Below, in pieces: positions 14,464 through 27,357 of a DNA stretch of 64,000 nucleotides (positions within the stretch are counted from its first letter, which is position 1; every line of letters begins with the position of its first letter). Made by a program: the position numbers and the translations under genes. The DNA lies in the NCBI RefSeq assembly GCF_021155775.2, contig NC_060235.2, positions 15,897,193 to 15,961,192 on the forward strand. Reading direction: 5' to 3'. The notes under the pieces were generated by a model, which was given only the letters and a program-made list of their open reading frames with translations, was not told the DNA's origin and searched no databases. Source of the stretch: Neodiprion pinetum (lineage: Eukaryota > Arthropoda > Insecta > Hymenoptera > Diprionidae).

Positions 14464-14469
14464 TTTAAT
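14464..14469 (-). terminator. Putative poly(A) signal of NDUFB5
   Basis: TTTAAT on plus is ATTAAA on minus, about 235 bases beyond the NDUFB5 stop codon. It is a common variant signal; no perfect AATAAA is nearer. Short motif, so support is modest. Confidence 0.35.
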
Positions 14470-14704
14470 GCGTTATTTATACACTCAATCTGTACAGTGA
14501 TACCTTATCGCCCAGGTAAACGCGACGAATGCGAATTCGACACTACATTTCCTCGCTTGCTTTAAAACTTTCAAATTGAGACCATTAACAATAATTGAAA
14601 GTTGTTAACATGCACGCTGGATCATGACAGGGTTAATTAAGAAAGAAACTAAAATTTTCATAATCTATATCTTATCATGGGAGGATAAGAGCTCTATTGG
14701 AAGT

Positions 14705-16006
14705 TTATTCTCCATCCATGGAGTTGATTTCTTCGAGTGCCTTACGACTGTATCTGTGATACTTGGCAATGCCCGGTCTGTAGTACCATGCCTGATAATC
14801 AGTCCTGTCCTTCATCAAGTTTAGGACACGTTCTTCCAAGTGACGGAGCTTTGTTTTTTCATTTTCTTCCCATAAAAAGTGCAATGCTTTTTCGTAGTCC
14901 TGCTGATGCGAGGTGAAGATGTAACGAGACAGAAACCGGGATATTGGGTTCTGCAACGGCATTTAACTCCAAGTTAAATATTGGTTTCATTGTACGTTAC
15001 ACAATAAAAATAACAGCCAATTTAGACTATCGGTATCCTCGACTATTCACAGCTATTTTTCTCTACCAATGGAAGAGCAGTCCTATAAGCTAGAAAACTA
15101 GCTGAGGATAAATTCTAAGGATCCACAGAAAAACTATAGCGTAAAGTATGTTAAAGTACTGTAATAAAGTATGTTACGCACTCTGTAGTATTCCCAATGT
15201 TTCGGAACGTAGCCTTCAGGGATTTCTTGCAGAGTGGCAGGTCCGATAAAAATGTAAGATCCTGTAACAATGATGGCGACAGGAATGAGTCCCAGCATCA
15301 TGTAAAAGTGAAAAAGGTCCTTGGTCTTGTTCCACTGCCATCTGCTCGGCTGAAGGGGGAAAATGCGTGGACCATGATCTGACATATTTCTAATGGCTCC
15401 TGAAATCGATAGAATAAAATCTTTTGTCGATCATTCTCAGTATTTAAAACACAAAACATAGAATGGAAAACAATCCTAGGAAAATTCCATAAACAATGTA
15501 GAATAAGATTGTTTTTCCAAATTCGACAAGGTTCCATTGTTATTTTCATTGTTGTCTAAATGGTCGAAATTTGAACACGTTCTCAGGTCTCCTCAACGAA
15601 CAATACACGTGAAGTACCAAGCACTTGGTTAGGTTGGAAAACTGCTCCGATACTTGGCGAGAATGAATGAAATGAAAATTGAAGGAGAAGCGAGAGTTGC
15701 GTAATTAAAAATTGCTGAATGTGGAACGGAGCATCATCATCTCGTAAAGCTGGTGAACGTCGTAAGTAAGTCCACTCGTCGGTGGCTGGGTTATTGACGT
15801 TGCCTCCGGTCAGGCGAGTTGCGTAACCTTGTTTCATCCGTTTTCACCGAGTCCGGAAGCCCGAGGCCACGACACGTGAACAAATTACGTTAGCTTGTCA
15901 TTAATGCCAACAACTCACCATTGTTTGGAAATTTTACCGGCACGGTTCCGCGATATTTGACAATATTTTGACCCAAGGTACGGAGCATGCTACTCCACAC
16001 CGCCAT
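14705..16006 (-). CDS. NDUFB5: NADH dehydrogenase 1 beta subcomplex subunit 5 (SGDH)
   Basis: An accessory subunit of mitochondrial complex I in the inner-membrane arm. Coding exons on minus: 16006-15919, 15399-15182, 14950-14705, giving 183 residues (the human protein has 189). All introns are GT-AG, and phases 1 and 0 join cleanly. The N-terminus (MAVWSSMLRTLGQ...) is basic and presequence-like. One membrane helix (HFYMMLGLIPVAIIVTGSYI) sits at about residues 54-74, and the family hallmark GYVPKHWEYYR-NPISRFLSRY spans the second junction. The C-terminal half is charged and helical, ending in AWYYRPGIAKYHRYSRKALEEI, matching the family's conserved WYYY region. The start is the first in-frame ATG and sits in CAAGATGGCGG, a YY1/Pho-type element often seen at starts of housekeeping genes. 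Identification is from remembered family sequence and is strong. Confidence 0.93.
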
Positions 16007-16010
16007 CTTG
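15997..16010 (-). promoter_or_regulatory. YY1/Pho-like element overlapping the NDUFB5 start codon
   Basis: The minus strand reads CCAAGATGGCGGTG, so the start codon is embedded in the AAGATGGCG core bound by YY1 in vertebrates and Pleiohomeotic in flies (GCCATCTT on plus). Such elements just downstream of the start site are frequent in nuclear genes for mitochondrial proteins. Motif match only. Confidence 0.4.
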
Positions 16011-19000
16011 GATTGTCTGCAACCCGAAGACTGAAGCCAGAGGTGTGATGAAATTAGGTTGGCAGAGGTTTCTCTCTGTTGGCAGCCACTGACAGACGGA
16101 ATCTGTCGATCAATTACCGACCGAGCAGGTATAGCGTGGTGATCGCCGGTATTGAATGAAGATTACTGCCGGCTAGTGCCACCGCTCAATTCCCGGGAGA
16201 ATTTGACTTGAAAATAAGTGAAGAGGCGTAACAATCCGATCGCAATGAAGCCGATTGTTATTTGAACTCGGTTAGAAAATTATCTCGAATTCCGAAGTGA
16301 GAGAAGAATGTTTGTCGCGAACTTGGCAAGTATTTCGAGATTAAATATGAGTTACGAACAGGATATGCACAAATACCTTCGCATATTCTAATTGCCATGA
16401 TCTGTTTGTCGGGACTCTCATGCGATATATTTAGATATCATATATATCCACCGAAATCGCATGAATTTGCGGAGAAATAAAGAATGGTTATTTATTCTCT
16501 GAATGTGAATGCGTGAATTTTTGTCACATGACAATCATCTGGACCACACGGCATACATGCAGAAAAACAACGCCGCTGACGGCACACATACCTATAAGAA
16601 TGTATGATGCCTGATGAAATTTCTACGCAACTAAAAGATTCCACGAAGCTTGTAATATGTAAATACCTATAAACGCACACATAACACGCTGTGCACACAC
16701 GTTGTATGCTGCATACAGTACATTAGCACGAATGTAGGTATAATACATATTCGTTTTAACATACCTATTATTAAATGGTGTGCCGAAAAGTCACGAGAAT
16801 CGTGAGCAATTACGTGAGAAGAAGCAAATACTAATTATAATTACATGTTTATCGTGAGTATAATTGTAGCGGATAATCTTTTTACGCTTAGCTCTCCCCC
16901 AGTCTCTCTCTCTCTCTCTCTCGCTCTGTCTTTCTACTCCTCATCTAGTGCGGAAATCTCGCTCATTGTCAGTCTTGCAATGAACGAATATTTACACAAA
17001 ATGCCGCGTTACGTATGTGCTTTGGGTATACGTACAATATACATGCGTCAAAGATTCGACTATGCACGAATTCACTTCGGGCCAGCTACGGGCTTCGATA
17101 TCAACCAATTCGTAATCTGGGACTCACAATCAGATCAGTATAACCGTATTATCAAGCTATCCCGATGAACGCAGAAAACAAACAAAAACTATCTTCTGCA
17201 TGATGATAGACCGATTCGTAAGAGAAACATACGAAAAGTCGAAGAAACGTAATCCGGTCAAGTACATATATCGACAACAGTATAGCCATGAATATAAATT
17301 GGCATAATAACTGCAGTGTCGGCATTTATTTAAAAAAAAATATTTCCTTTTTCTACCGAAAGTGAGACATTTATACCATGTTGTAAACAGGTTGGAAAAT
17401 TATCTTTCGTTCGAGCAATACCGCATTCATGTGATTATACGTGTTTGAAGAACCCCAAGGATGAAAGATGGGAGACCGAACGAAAAAAAAAGAGAGCAAA
17501 TGCGTGCGAAATGAAGTAACTTATTGTCAACTGATCATCCCCAACTGTTCAAAGACTATAATTTACGTTAGGTATATATGCGATACACACCTATATACAT
17601 AATGGTGGGGCGATTAAGTGTATCAGGGAAAAATTTCACGTTCTCGTGTCAGTTCATAACCGCGAGAGTGTGCTTTAGCAGTCGAATGTCATGACCCTAC
17701 CGCATCATCATCCCTAATTGTGACGGTCCTGATATTAAACTACGCGGGGCGATGAGGACCGAGAGGTAATTTTTCACCATTTCTTTTCTTCTCGCGCTTT
17801 ACTCCTTCGCTTCAATTCCCAATTATTACGTATAATTCGTACCTGATATCTAGTTGACGTCTATTTTATAGCGCAGATTAGGATTATGTAGATCTTTTAC
17901 GGCCCACTTCACCTTCGCATATCGTTCTTACATGGAAGATATTGTGTACCGCGTGAAAAATAAAAAAACAAATTGAAATAAAAAATGCGTTTGGGGAACA
18001 AGAAAAAAAAGAAAAGAATTACCGGAAATTGTGCAATTGTTGTGTATAGTCGCGTGATATCCGTACTTCCAAAATATCTATATCGAAACTTTACCCGCTG
18101 TTATCAAAGAAACAATCGCAAAAGACATCACGAATTCAACGAGAGCGATTGAAAATTGAAATTACGTCAATAATTATAATTAGAGCTGGTTACACGATCC
18201 TGCGGTTGACGTGAAATTGTCCTTTTTGTCCAATTGTCACTATAGCTGATTATTCAATTCTGACAGGGCTATAACGCAAACTGGTAGAGATATCGCGTAT
18301 AAAAAGCTGAAATACGTTCGCACCCTGGGCTTAATTAATTATACGGTGTCACGCGCGGGGTCAAATGGATTCGACAAATTCTAGGCCAGACATACAAGAG
18401 ATGCCGATAGTATACTCTACTTCATTGTCGCATATTCATCTTTTCATGCCAAACGAAGAAAAACGGCATTATAATATTATAATTATATACGATAGCTAGT
18501 TACGCTGTATTTACGAAGGTACGGAGTACAGGCATACCCATATATCTCGATATACATTAATACACCTGCCTCTGAAAAGAATCATAACGACGCGCAAAAC
18601 TGATAATTATAAGCTTGCACGTAGAAATCATGAATATTATTACGGTATATTATATCTACGTGAATTGCGCAATGACAAAATTTCGGAATGACAGGCGAGG
18701 ATGCGGGGTAGAGAGGAAGTAAGAAAACGGCTTGATTAAAAAATCGCGAGATAAGAGTGAGGAACGGAAGTGGTATAACTCTTCGAGCAGAGGTTTCTCT
18801 TCGCGCGAGAATTCGCGTACAAGATATTATGTTGTAATATAAGTCAGTCACGAATCTTCGTACACGCGTGTGTATTATTTGATTTTTTAAATATTACAAC
18901 GTAGAATTTGGTTTCCTCAATTATAAAAAGATCGCAAACAATTTGTATACACAACTTTACGATACAATGATACAAGCATATATTAGCGTATGTATACCCG

Positions 19001-21637
19001 TAACCTTATATTACAGAAACAGGCAGGCATGTCATGCCCCTGGCTTCCGTATGTCTTTGGGTATATAATTTATACGGACTTGATGTACTACGCTACATAT
19101 AGATATAACTACCGCGTAGAAGCGGCGATAAATTTTTTCTAAAAATAGGCAAAACCTAATCCACACATGAGTACATCTTACACCTTGTGCCCGTACATGT
19201 ATCTTTAAACTATTTAAACTAAAGCAAACAGAATATTTTTACAATATAAATATAAAACAGTGTCACCACGCGACAGGCAGATCCATTGTTTACGTACCTA
19301 CGTATTATAATTATGTACATAATATTATACGATATATGCATAGATCGTATATATATATGTGCGTGTTATTAAGTATGAGCAAAAATTCCATCAGTACCCA
19401 TTATTTAAAATCGGAGTGTCGTCGACTTCGGGTCGCAAAGATAGCCGCCTTATCGTCTGTAAAAATTTCACCGAATTCGCAGACTCACGTTCTGTATTGC
19501 TCGCATTATACTAACTGTCAATCATACGATACAAGTATAATTATTTATTCGAATGCGATCTACAACGATTGCTATCGTCAACGGTGTGGCTGAAAAATCG
19601 TACATGGTGCAGAAGCGTACAATAAGAGATTTGACAGAAGGTGTCGCCGCACGGAGGAAATGAAATTTTTAAACGGCTGCCCTGCGGAGTAAGTTGACAA
19701 AAAGAGAAACTCTTTCGAATTTCCATTATTGACTAACATTTATTCTTCGTTTCCCGTAAACTACGGTAAATTGGGTAAATTTTATGATTTAATTTAAGAA
19801 ATGGGAATATATTATCCATAAAATGTGTAACGAACGATATTTGGTCACTCTATACACGCGGCTGACTGATTCATGTAAAATATACTGCTACAGATGTGTA
19901 TATACATGTGCACATACATATACATATACACTCGACTCTCAATTCATTGCTCACATGCTGTCTTATCGTTCGGTACATAATCACGAGTTGAAAACGTATT
20001 ATGACATGTACGAAAGGCCTATAATAGTAATCGAGATTTCAACAACATTATAGACTCAATTCTGTAAGTTTTCGAAATATTCGTTGATATCTTTGTTGTA
20101 AGAAGAAATGCATTCACCGAAGGTTTCGAAAATTTTTAACTATTCATCAATAATTAATTAAACAAAAAACACAGATACCTATATATAAATAATAAATACG
20201 TTTCGCCACTGCGCATGAGTGAATTTTACGTTTAATCACTTATTTATTCGCTGATAACGCTCAGCAGCTGGTCGCTAGTTACATGAATATACCGTTCGCC
20301 AAATTTCATATCCCATGCATTGTTTGACAAATAAATAATATAAGCTACGACTGAGTTCCGATGTCTACAGGGTACACGGATGTGTAAAAACAATCGCTGT
20401 ATAGGTATACGCAGTTTTCTTTTTTTTTTTCGTACATTTCATATTTTAACCTTCATATCATGATAACGATCCGGTGCCTTATAAAGCCGCATCGCATTAT
20501 TTCACGTAAGATTTACGATGATATTGAATTGTACGGAGAGCCCGCGTGCCGTTTCATCATCCAGTGGTATCGCAATGGCGCGGGTCAAGTGCCTCGTTGA
20601 ACCTTATAAACGTTCGCAAATTGTGACGGCATGGCGTACCGAACATCTTTGCGGCCCTGTCTCGCGATCCCCTCACAGACAACCGATCGTCATACGTACG
20701 TAATAAACGTGCATAGCATACAAAAATCAAGGGTATAACCTGGTCGCTGAAAAAACGGCGTCGTTTTAAATCACCCACGCGATAAAAACCGCACAAATCG
20801 GCATATTTGATCTTGTAATACAGCCGACGAAGGCGACAAGCGTATATCGTCGAAACAACATGAAAAAAAACGTAGATAATTGGATAATTTCAACGTGTCA
20901 ACCTGATCTTACGCGAACAACTTGGCAATGAGATATTTCCAACTGATACGACTGATCGCATTGTGCTATACGAACTATAATATTGCCGGATTCGCGATTT
21001 CCAGATAATTATTAAACACATACTCCTATGTGATTCCGCGTATCGTGTTATAATATTATTTTATTAATCAATGTAGACCTGCGTCAACGCCGTTTATACA
21101 ACACACCCATCCCAAGCAGCCCACAGCTAATGAATCATTGTCTAATTAACTATCGCCCAAAGTGGCCGTATATACGACAGGTAAACATCGTATACATATA
21201 TTGTATCTATGTATGCGTATGTGTGCCGATCGCCTTATTATATCCATTTATATTTTTATCACAACAGTCGAATAAGCAGCTGTTTCGCGCCATATGTATA
21301 TAATACACGTAACATAACGTAACGCGAAAGCCATTCGAGCGGTATGAATTATACTTGGCCAAACATGCCTAATTGAAATAAAATCAAGAAAGACGGAGCC
21401 ATCGGAATAATGTGGACACGAATTACTTGGGAGAGACCCCGTGCTGTGATATAATTAATTATACGGATATAGGCTGTCGAAAATAAAAGAGTAAAGAACG
21501 TTACAAATACTTGTGTTGTTTACTTTTGATAAAATTGTACCTACACTTATCGAAACTGGAGTTTACGTTTCATAGATTTTTCACAATCGCTGCATTCAAA
21601 TCTTTTTACTGTTTATGTATAATTTTTCTTGGCCTTG
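16007..21637. other. Gene-free sequence upstream of NDUFB5
   Basis: About the first 150 bases should hold the NDUFB5 promoter. Beyond that I find no recognisable exon. A (TC)n microsatellite lies at 16903-16922. The region reads as intergenic DNA between NDUFB5 and the sugar transporter. Confidence 0.45.
16903..16922. repeat. (TC)n microsatellite
   Basis: Ten uninterrupted TC dinucleotides within a longer pyrimidine-rich tract. Confidence 0.85.
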
Positions 21638-23034
21638 CAGGCGCGCATCCAGGACAAATTTTGGGGAAGGGGAGAGGGGTGGAGGGGGCAAAGATAAAAT
21701 TGCATGATAAATTTTATAAATACGAAAAAAAAACGTATATTTATTACTGTAAAAAATACTGCAAATCATGACTGTATATTAAACTTTCATACTTTCAGAC
21801 TTTAAACTTTTAATCAAGGTTTGCCTTGATAAAAATTATTGCTGCCTATTTTGTCAACAACTAACACGTGAAACAAATTAGTACTAATAGCTTTGACCCG
21901 AAAAAATTTTTTCAAATCGCTCCGACCCGATATTTTTTTAGCAAAAACTACTGTGAAAAGTAGAACTTACCTTGGCCGTTGATATGCAAATGACATTTAT
22001 GTAACACAAAGATATTTTTTTTGTTCAAATTTGAAACGTACTGTGGATCAGTTTGTTTTAATGGTTGGGAGTTGAAAGGAAAATTCGGAAGTAGCAAACA
22101 AAAATCTTCATGAAGGTTTGTATGCTCGAGAAGCAAAAGTGGAAACAATCGGCTTTTAAAACCATATAAATTGGTGAAGGTTCAAAGTTTCTCGAATGCT
22201 TGTTTTTTCTAAAAACCGCTGTGTAATCACACGCCCCAGTTGTCGGTACTCTTTAATTAACCTTTGTGAGATTACTAGAAATCGCTAATTTACAACAAAT
22301 TATTGCGATTTCGAAATCCCTTCACAACGTTTGAAACTTTAAGATTTTTATTGATTTCACGAATGTATTTCAAAGTAATGTAAATTGAACTGTGAACAAT
22401 TTCGTAGAATAAATTTCAAAGGCTCGTTTTCATGGAGCAGTATATTGCAAGCAATGTTGTTTTATACTCAATTAATTAATTACTTGAAGGAAAAATCGAT
22501 TAAAATTATAATTATAGTATTGATGTCACCATATGTTACATCGTTGAGAAAATAAATCAAAATTACTGAAAAAAAATTCGTTTTTAAATTATTTTCACTA
22601 GAAGTTATTGAAAGCCCATCTTATATTATGGCTCAAAGATTTTTTTTTTTAACGCAGAATTTGGTAAATTTTTTTGGATAAAATCAGAAGTGTCCCATTA
22701 AACGAAAATCCAATTTTTCGATTAAAAATGGCCAAAAAAGCATGAATAAAATTTTTTTTTTTCAATTTTTGTATTTTTTTTCAGAAAGAGCATCAAAAAA
22801 TACTTAAAAATTTGTGTATTTAATTAGGTTATTTCAATTGTTGTCAGAAACATGAATTTTTTTCGTTAATTTCTTCAAAAATCGACAACTCCGGAATGGG
22901 AAGAGATAAAGAGCTAAAAATTTAGCTGAGGACTTCTTTCTATATGTATAAAAACATATTAAAAAATCATAAAAATCTAAGAGGGTCACCGTCGCAACGT
23001 CGTTGAAATGACATGACCCATATATATATATAAA

Positions 23035-23230
23035 CAGGGTGATATTGACACCGTCAAGAATCTTTGTAGACACAATGGACAGATTTTGAGCTTCTTAAAT
23101 TCATGATAAGAACAATTATTTTCTCTCAAATTTTTGTTCCTTACTGTGATACTTTTCGAGCATAAAGACGAATAAACTAAAAATCTGTCCATTGTATCTG
23201 TAAAAGCTCTTGACTCTCTCAATATCACAT
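23035..23230. repeat. Imperfect inverted repeat (stem-loop), about 195 bp
   Basis: GATATTGACACCGTCAAGAA ... ACAATGGACAGATTTTGAG on the left is mirrored by CTAAAAATCTGTCCATTGT ... CTCTTGACTCTCTCAATATC on the right. Arms of about 50 bp flank a loop of about 95 bp. Likely a small MITE nested in the larger element. Confidence 0.55.
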
Positions 23231-23359
23231 TAAATTTTGAATCAAATCGGTCAGGTCAATCATGAAAGCAAAATTATTTTGTACTTTTTGTATTTTTTTT
23301 TTTTTTTCTCACATCCAATAAGTGTACGTCTGATACTTTTAGGTCTCATAGTACTTTAA

Positions 23360-23580
23360 TTACGCCTTGCGGATTCCCGAAATCTCGGAGGGAAAAAGTT
23401 CGGATTCAAAACGGGTTTTTTTACCGATACCGGAATGGTCGGGAAAGTTGAAATCTTCGGGAAACTCGGGACATTCTGACAACCCGGAATCTTCGTAAAA
23501 CCCAATATCTTCGGGAAACCAGAAATTGTCGAGAAACCCGAAACGCGGATAACCTAACTCATCTAATATTGGACATGTAA
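23360..23580. repeat. Degenerate minisatellite with CCCGAAATCTTCGGGAAA-like units
   Basis: A run of roughly 18-22 bp units varying around CCCGAAATCTTCGGGAAA, itself partly palindromic. Similar units reappear at 23985-24110 (CCCGACATTTTCACGAACC) and around 21895-21935 (GACCCGAAAAAATTTT). On minus the array stays open for 76 codons and encodes an acidic F-P-E-D-type repeat, which I take to be a by-product of the unit. Confidence 0.5.
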
Positions 23581-23617
23581 TATTGGACAAATGCTAAATA
23601 CTAATAGTGAATAGTAG

Positions 23618-23890
23618 ACTGGGCCAAAAAAATGTACTATTTTTTTTTCGAAAAATATATAGAGAATATCATTCAGTATGGCAAAAAAAAAATTTCATGA
23701 AATTTTAAGCCCTTCATAATAACTTTAAGAGGTCTATCATCGCTATTTTTGATTTTTAGTAATAATTTGATGTTTTAGGTCAGAACTGTCGAAATATTGA
23801 AGTGAAAAAATTTATGTTCACTTATCCCTTTATAAAATTAAATTCCCTACAAAAAAGGTCTTCTTATAGATTTTTGTCAGACAAGCCGTT
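23618..23890. mobile_element. Diverged copy of the GGTGGGCC MITE family
   Basis: CTGGGCCAAAAAAATGTACT followed by a T-run matches the end of the intact element at 62163-62670 (GGTGGGCCAAAAAAATCGAC then a T-run). Near 23845 the sequence AATTCCCTACAAAAAAGGTC matches the reverse complement of that element's interior (GACCTTTTTTGTAGAGAATT at about 62429). It appears to have inserted into, and split, the minisatellite. Edges are approximate. Confidence 0.4.
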
Positions 23891-23898
23891 TCCGAGTA

Positions 23899-23983
23899 AT
23901 TAAGCTTAATAAATTGATATAATTTCTCGAGAATTAATCGAGAATTAATCGAGAAATTATATCAAGTTATTAAGCTTAATAAC
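23899..23983. repeat. Near-perfect palindrome of about 85 bp
   Basis: TTAAGCTTAATAAATTGATA then TAATTTCTCGAGAATTAATC is followed by its complement, so the sequence reads almost identically on both strands with almost no loop. The centre holds two tandem CGAGAATTAAT units. Confidence 0.7.
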
Positions 23984-24424
23984 AGAAATTTCGATAAAAC
24001 TGATGTTTTCGTGAATCCCGACATTTTCACGAACCCAGAAGTTTTCGAGACCCCGACCCGATACTTATAGATTTTTCCAGACTCGACCCGATCTGAAGAA
24101 TCCTGATACCCTCAGAACCCTGATTGTAATAGTAAACACATGGAAATTTATTCCGCGGCAGCAAACTTTTCTCCCTAGTTAATTACATTGGCAATGAACT
24201 ACGATCGGAGAATTGCATTTTTACCTTGTTTGTCCCTCTATGGCCGTTAATTTATTGGTGTGCAATATTCTTAGGTAATGTTAGATCAGTGAAAAAATAT
24301 TTGTCGCGGTATTGGTTCATCAAAATAAGTCTCAAGATTTGAAGACCTGATTTGTCTCAAAGCCGAAGAAAAGTAATTACACATATACGAGCTCTGCTCC
24401 CCCCCGGCCATGGATTCGCGCCTG

Positions 24425-25450
24425 GTCCTGAGGATTAGCTTTCTTATTCATCGGATCACCTACATTTGTTCACTGCCTATATATAGCAGCAATCACTTGA
24501 CGAACGTCAATTTTTTTCGTTGCGTATGCCAAACATTCTCCACGAATCAAAATACTCGCATGAGGAATACAAAAAGAAAGTAATTCAGCAAAGTAAAACG
24601 TACAAATAGACTGCAAGATAGACCGTCTATAATATGTACATTATCCGTAATTAACGGATTTTACGGATAGGTACTACACGTATTTGAGACGGTCACTCGG
24701 ACATTATCTATACGCGTGTTCTATCTGGGTTCTTACGACATTTCTTTAACCGCATGAAACTCGACGGTCAATTATAACTGGGGGAATCAAACTATTTGCA
24801 CGTATACCAATGCACGGATCAGTTCGGAAATATCGTATCGTATCGATGTGTCCGGAGCTGCGAATGTTCCAGAAACACTATCCGGCTATCGCAGGATGAT
24901 ATGCTTTGTGCTTGTACAAGTATAGGTACACAAGTGAGGATTTCTGAAATAACGAAAGAGTACAACAACTTTAGAGACACGGTTTTCTACACCTTCCGTA
25001 TTGCGAATATGTACACGTATATGTCGCAAAGACGCTGCGGCAGGAAGACAAGAAAACAGACCTATAATATCATCGCGACGTAAGGAAATGTAATTTACAA
25101 TTACAAGTCAGTCCGATCGTAAGTAAGCACAGCCCATTGCCAAAAAACACGTACGATTGTCGGAGGCAAGAGATAAAGACATTTAAACACGATATAATAA
25201 TCATTTCCAGTTGGTATTGTTCCCGATGTTGTTCCGGGTAATTACCAATTAAGAAAATCGTGTATCTGATAATTGATCCGATCTAATATCGAGCAATCGG
25301 TACGTCGTGTATCTAATACGCGAGATCGGCGTGCAATTAGCGTGAAAATTAAACGGATTGGCGAGCGATAATGTCGACCGGCGTCATCGGCGGAATTATG
25401 GGGCGGCTGGTAGCCAATGTCTGATGTATGATGACTGTGAGGAGTACTGA
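24425..25450. other. Intergenic sequence upstream of the sugar-transporter promoter
   Basis: No recognisable exon. CpG density rises towards 25.4 kb, where the presumed promoter begins. Confidence 0.4.
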
Positions 25451-25907
25451 AGCCGGCGCATGCCGTTCCGGGGTTGGCTCATTGTCAGATCTCCTGAATT
25501 AAGAGCCGGTCCGTCGATGGTCCGTAGCTGCGAAACTCCAGAGGTCTGATCAGTCGCGGTTGTTTGGCCGTGCGGTCCGGCAGTCAGTCGGTAAGTCAGT
25601 CAGCCACCACTGGAGAGGGTCACACGCATACATCCACTCGCGGTCTAACGCTCTGCCTACGCATCCTCATCCCGACCGAATAACACGCTCGTGTCCATTG
25701 TCCTTTGCACTCCCGTACGTCCTAAGCTTCCTCTTCCGTCTTCGTATACTTCTCCTAGTGCTTCGTGACTTTCGAACTCGTCGTCGTCTGCACGAGTATT
25801 CGACAATTTAACGCGACCCACTGACTTTTGGTGGAACAAGCGAGGAACGATCGAAGGAAGGATTAGAAGGGAAAAAACCCCGGCGACGCCTGAGCGGAGG
25901 GGTGAAA
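25450..25907 (+). promoter_or_regulatory. Probable promoter and 5' untranslated exon 1 of the sugar transporter
   Basis: A CpG- and GC-rich block ends in a strong donor (GGTGAAA then GTAAGTAC; exon edge 25907). An initiator-like GATCAGTCGCGG lies near 25549, so transcription may start about there. The next plausible acceptor downstream is at 26877. Joining it to exon 2 is inferred from splice signals and order only. Confidence 0.4.
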
Positions 25908-26951
25908 GTAAGTACGGTATTATTGTATGATGTACATAAGCGTGTGTGTATATAAATTAAGGATTGTACGAGCGACGGCGAATGAAATTACGATTACTTG
26001 CTACACGTGATAAATCGTATACTGTATATCGTAGCCTGGCTTCTTCTCTCACTCTATGTTTTATACAGCAGGCTGCTTTACGGCTCGATAACGACGCGCG
26101 AAAATTTTACGAGTATTCAATAACGCGTATTCGAATCGAGACGTTTTTAAATAGTTTTATCTGTTCGACAATCGAGAGAGAGAAATATAGCACCGAGAAC
26201 CTGGAATGCGTTGTATCATGCGTTGATAACGAAAGAAACGTGCACATCGCGCGTAATCTGAGAAAAATATAAATTTCGCTAAGTCTCCGTGTAGCGTGTC
26301 AATAATGCCATCGTCAATCTCTGGTTGCCCGAGATAAGAAAATAAATCATATGTGTTATATCGTGCTCTCCTATCTCTCGATGGCGTATAACGCAAATTT
26401 CACTTCACGGACATAGACACGGCACGCCTGTCGTATATACGCCAGCAAGGATATGTACTCATGCATTACATTATGTGGAACCTGCACACCCGACCGCGGC
26501 CTTAGCAACTTACAACAAAGGCAAAATACAAAGTAGCTCGGCTCTGCAAGTGATTGCTGCTGTACACCCGGTATGTCGTATTACGTACAACAGCATTGGC
26601 TTACGCGAGACTTGAACTCGCTTATCGTCAGACGTTTTGTATCTCGAGCCTTGGACGGTGTCTAGTGTTTTAGAAATATGCACGTGATTTGTGTCGCGCG
26701 AAATTAAAGTCATCCTGCACGTAAGAAGTAATAAATATAAAAAATATATACTGGAACAACATTTTTTTTCCCTCGTTACACTATACGATTTATCATTGTT
26801 ATTACAGTATTGTTGCGTTTGAAAAAAAACGTTCGATGTTTCTTCACCCACAGATTTGATCTCTTCTTACGTTTCAGGAGGTAATATGAAAACGAGGTTT
26901 TCACCGCACCGGAACGGAAGGAGTTGACGAGAAACAAATTTTTAGAACACA

Positions 26952-26978
26952 GTCACACACACACATACACACACACGC
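26952..26978. repeat. (CA)n microsatellite in the 5' leader
   Basis: An interrupted CA run within the presumed 5' untranslated exon of the sugar transporter. Confidence 0.75.
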
Positions 26979-27244
26979 ATTCGACTTTTTTACTATACGT
27001 ACAGATGAGTGAATTTTAATTCGAAGACATATATCTAGACACCGCAGCAACCGGAGACCAATCAAGGTTAACCATAAAAAGAAGAGACGCGAGAAGAAGA
27101 GCGAGAAAAAAAAAAGGAAAAAGATACGAAAAGCCGAAACTAAATTTAACAGAGCGTGAAGTGTGACATACGCATACATATGCATCTGTCTACATAATTC
27201 GTAAATAAACAGAAGAGGCAACAAGGCGAAAACTCCCAACTAGT

Positions 27245-27357
27245 ACTACACTACCACCACCACCACCACCACTACTACTATTACTACTACTACCACCACT
27301 ACTACTACTACTACTCTACTACTATTACTACTACTACTACCACTACTACTACTACAC
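27245..27357 (+). repeat. CAC/CTA trinucleotide array next to the start codon
   Basis: About 113 bp made of CAC, CTA and TTA triplets, with one register slip near 27315, ending 13 bases before the ATG at 27371. It lies in the presumed 5' untranslated region and is probably length-polymorphic. Confidence 0.8.

Larger units (their letters stand above)
21638..24424. mobile_element. Possible non-autonomous hAT-like element, about 2.8 kb
   Basis: The left end reads CAGGCGCGCATCCAGGA followed by a G-rich run; the right end, read on minus, gives CAGGCGCGAATCCATGG followed by a G-run. These form a short terminal inverted repeat of the CAGG...GCGNATCCAGG type that I associate with insect hAT elements. 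No transposase is visible between them; the interior is A/T-rich, with a degenerate minisatellite and at least one nested inverted-repeat element. The flanking 8-mers (TGGCCTTG and GTCCTGAG) are not a target-site duplication, so the two ends may belong to different insertions or the copy may be old. Confidence 0.35.

Noticed and set aside
22600..23320. Regularly spaced A- and T-runs, considered as a CRISPR-like or tandem array
   Set aside because: No repeat of constant length with unique spacers; it is low-complexity AT DNA within a transposon-rich area.
23360..23590. A minus-strand frame encoding an acidic repeated peptide
   Set aside because: It is the translation of the minisatellite unit; no start context, splice sites or homologue.
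26560..26660. tRNA-like stretch with GACTTGAACTCG
   Set aside because: No acceptor stem or D-arm pairing could be drawn around it.
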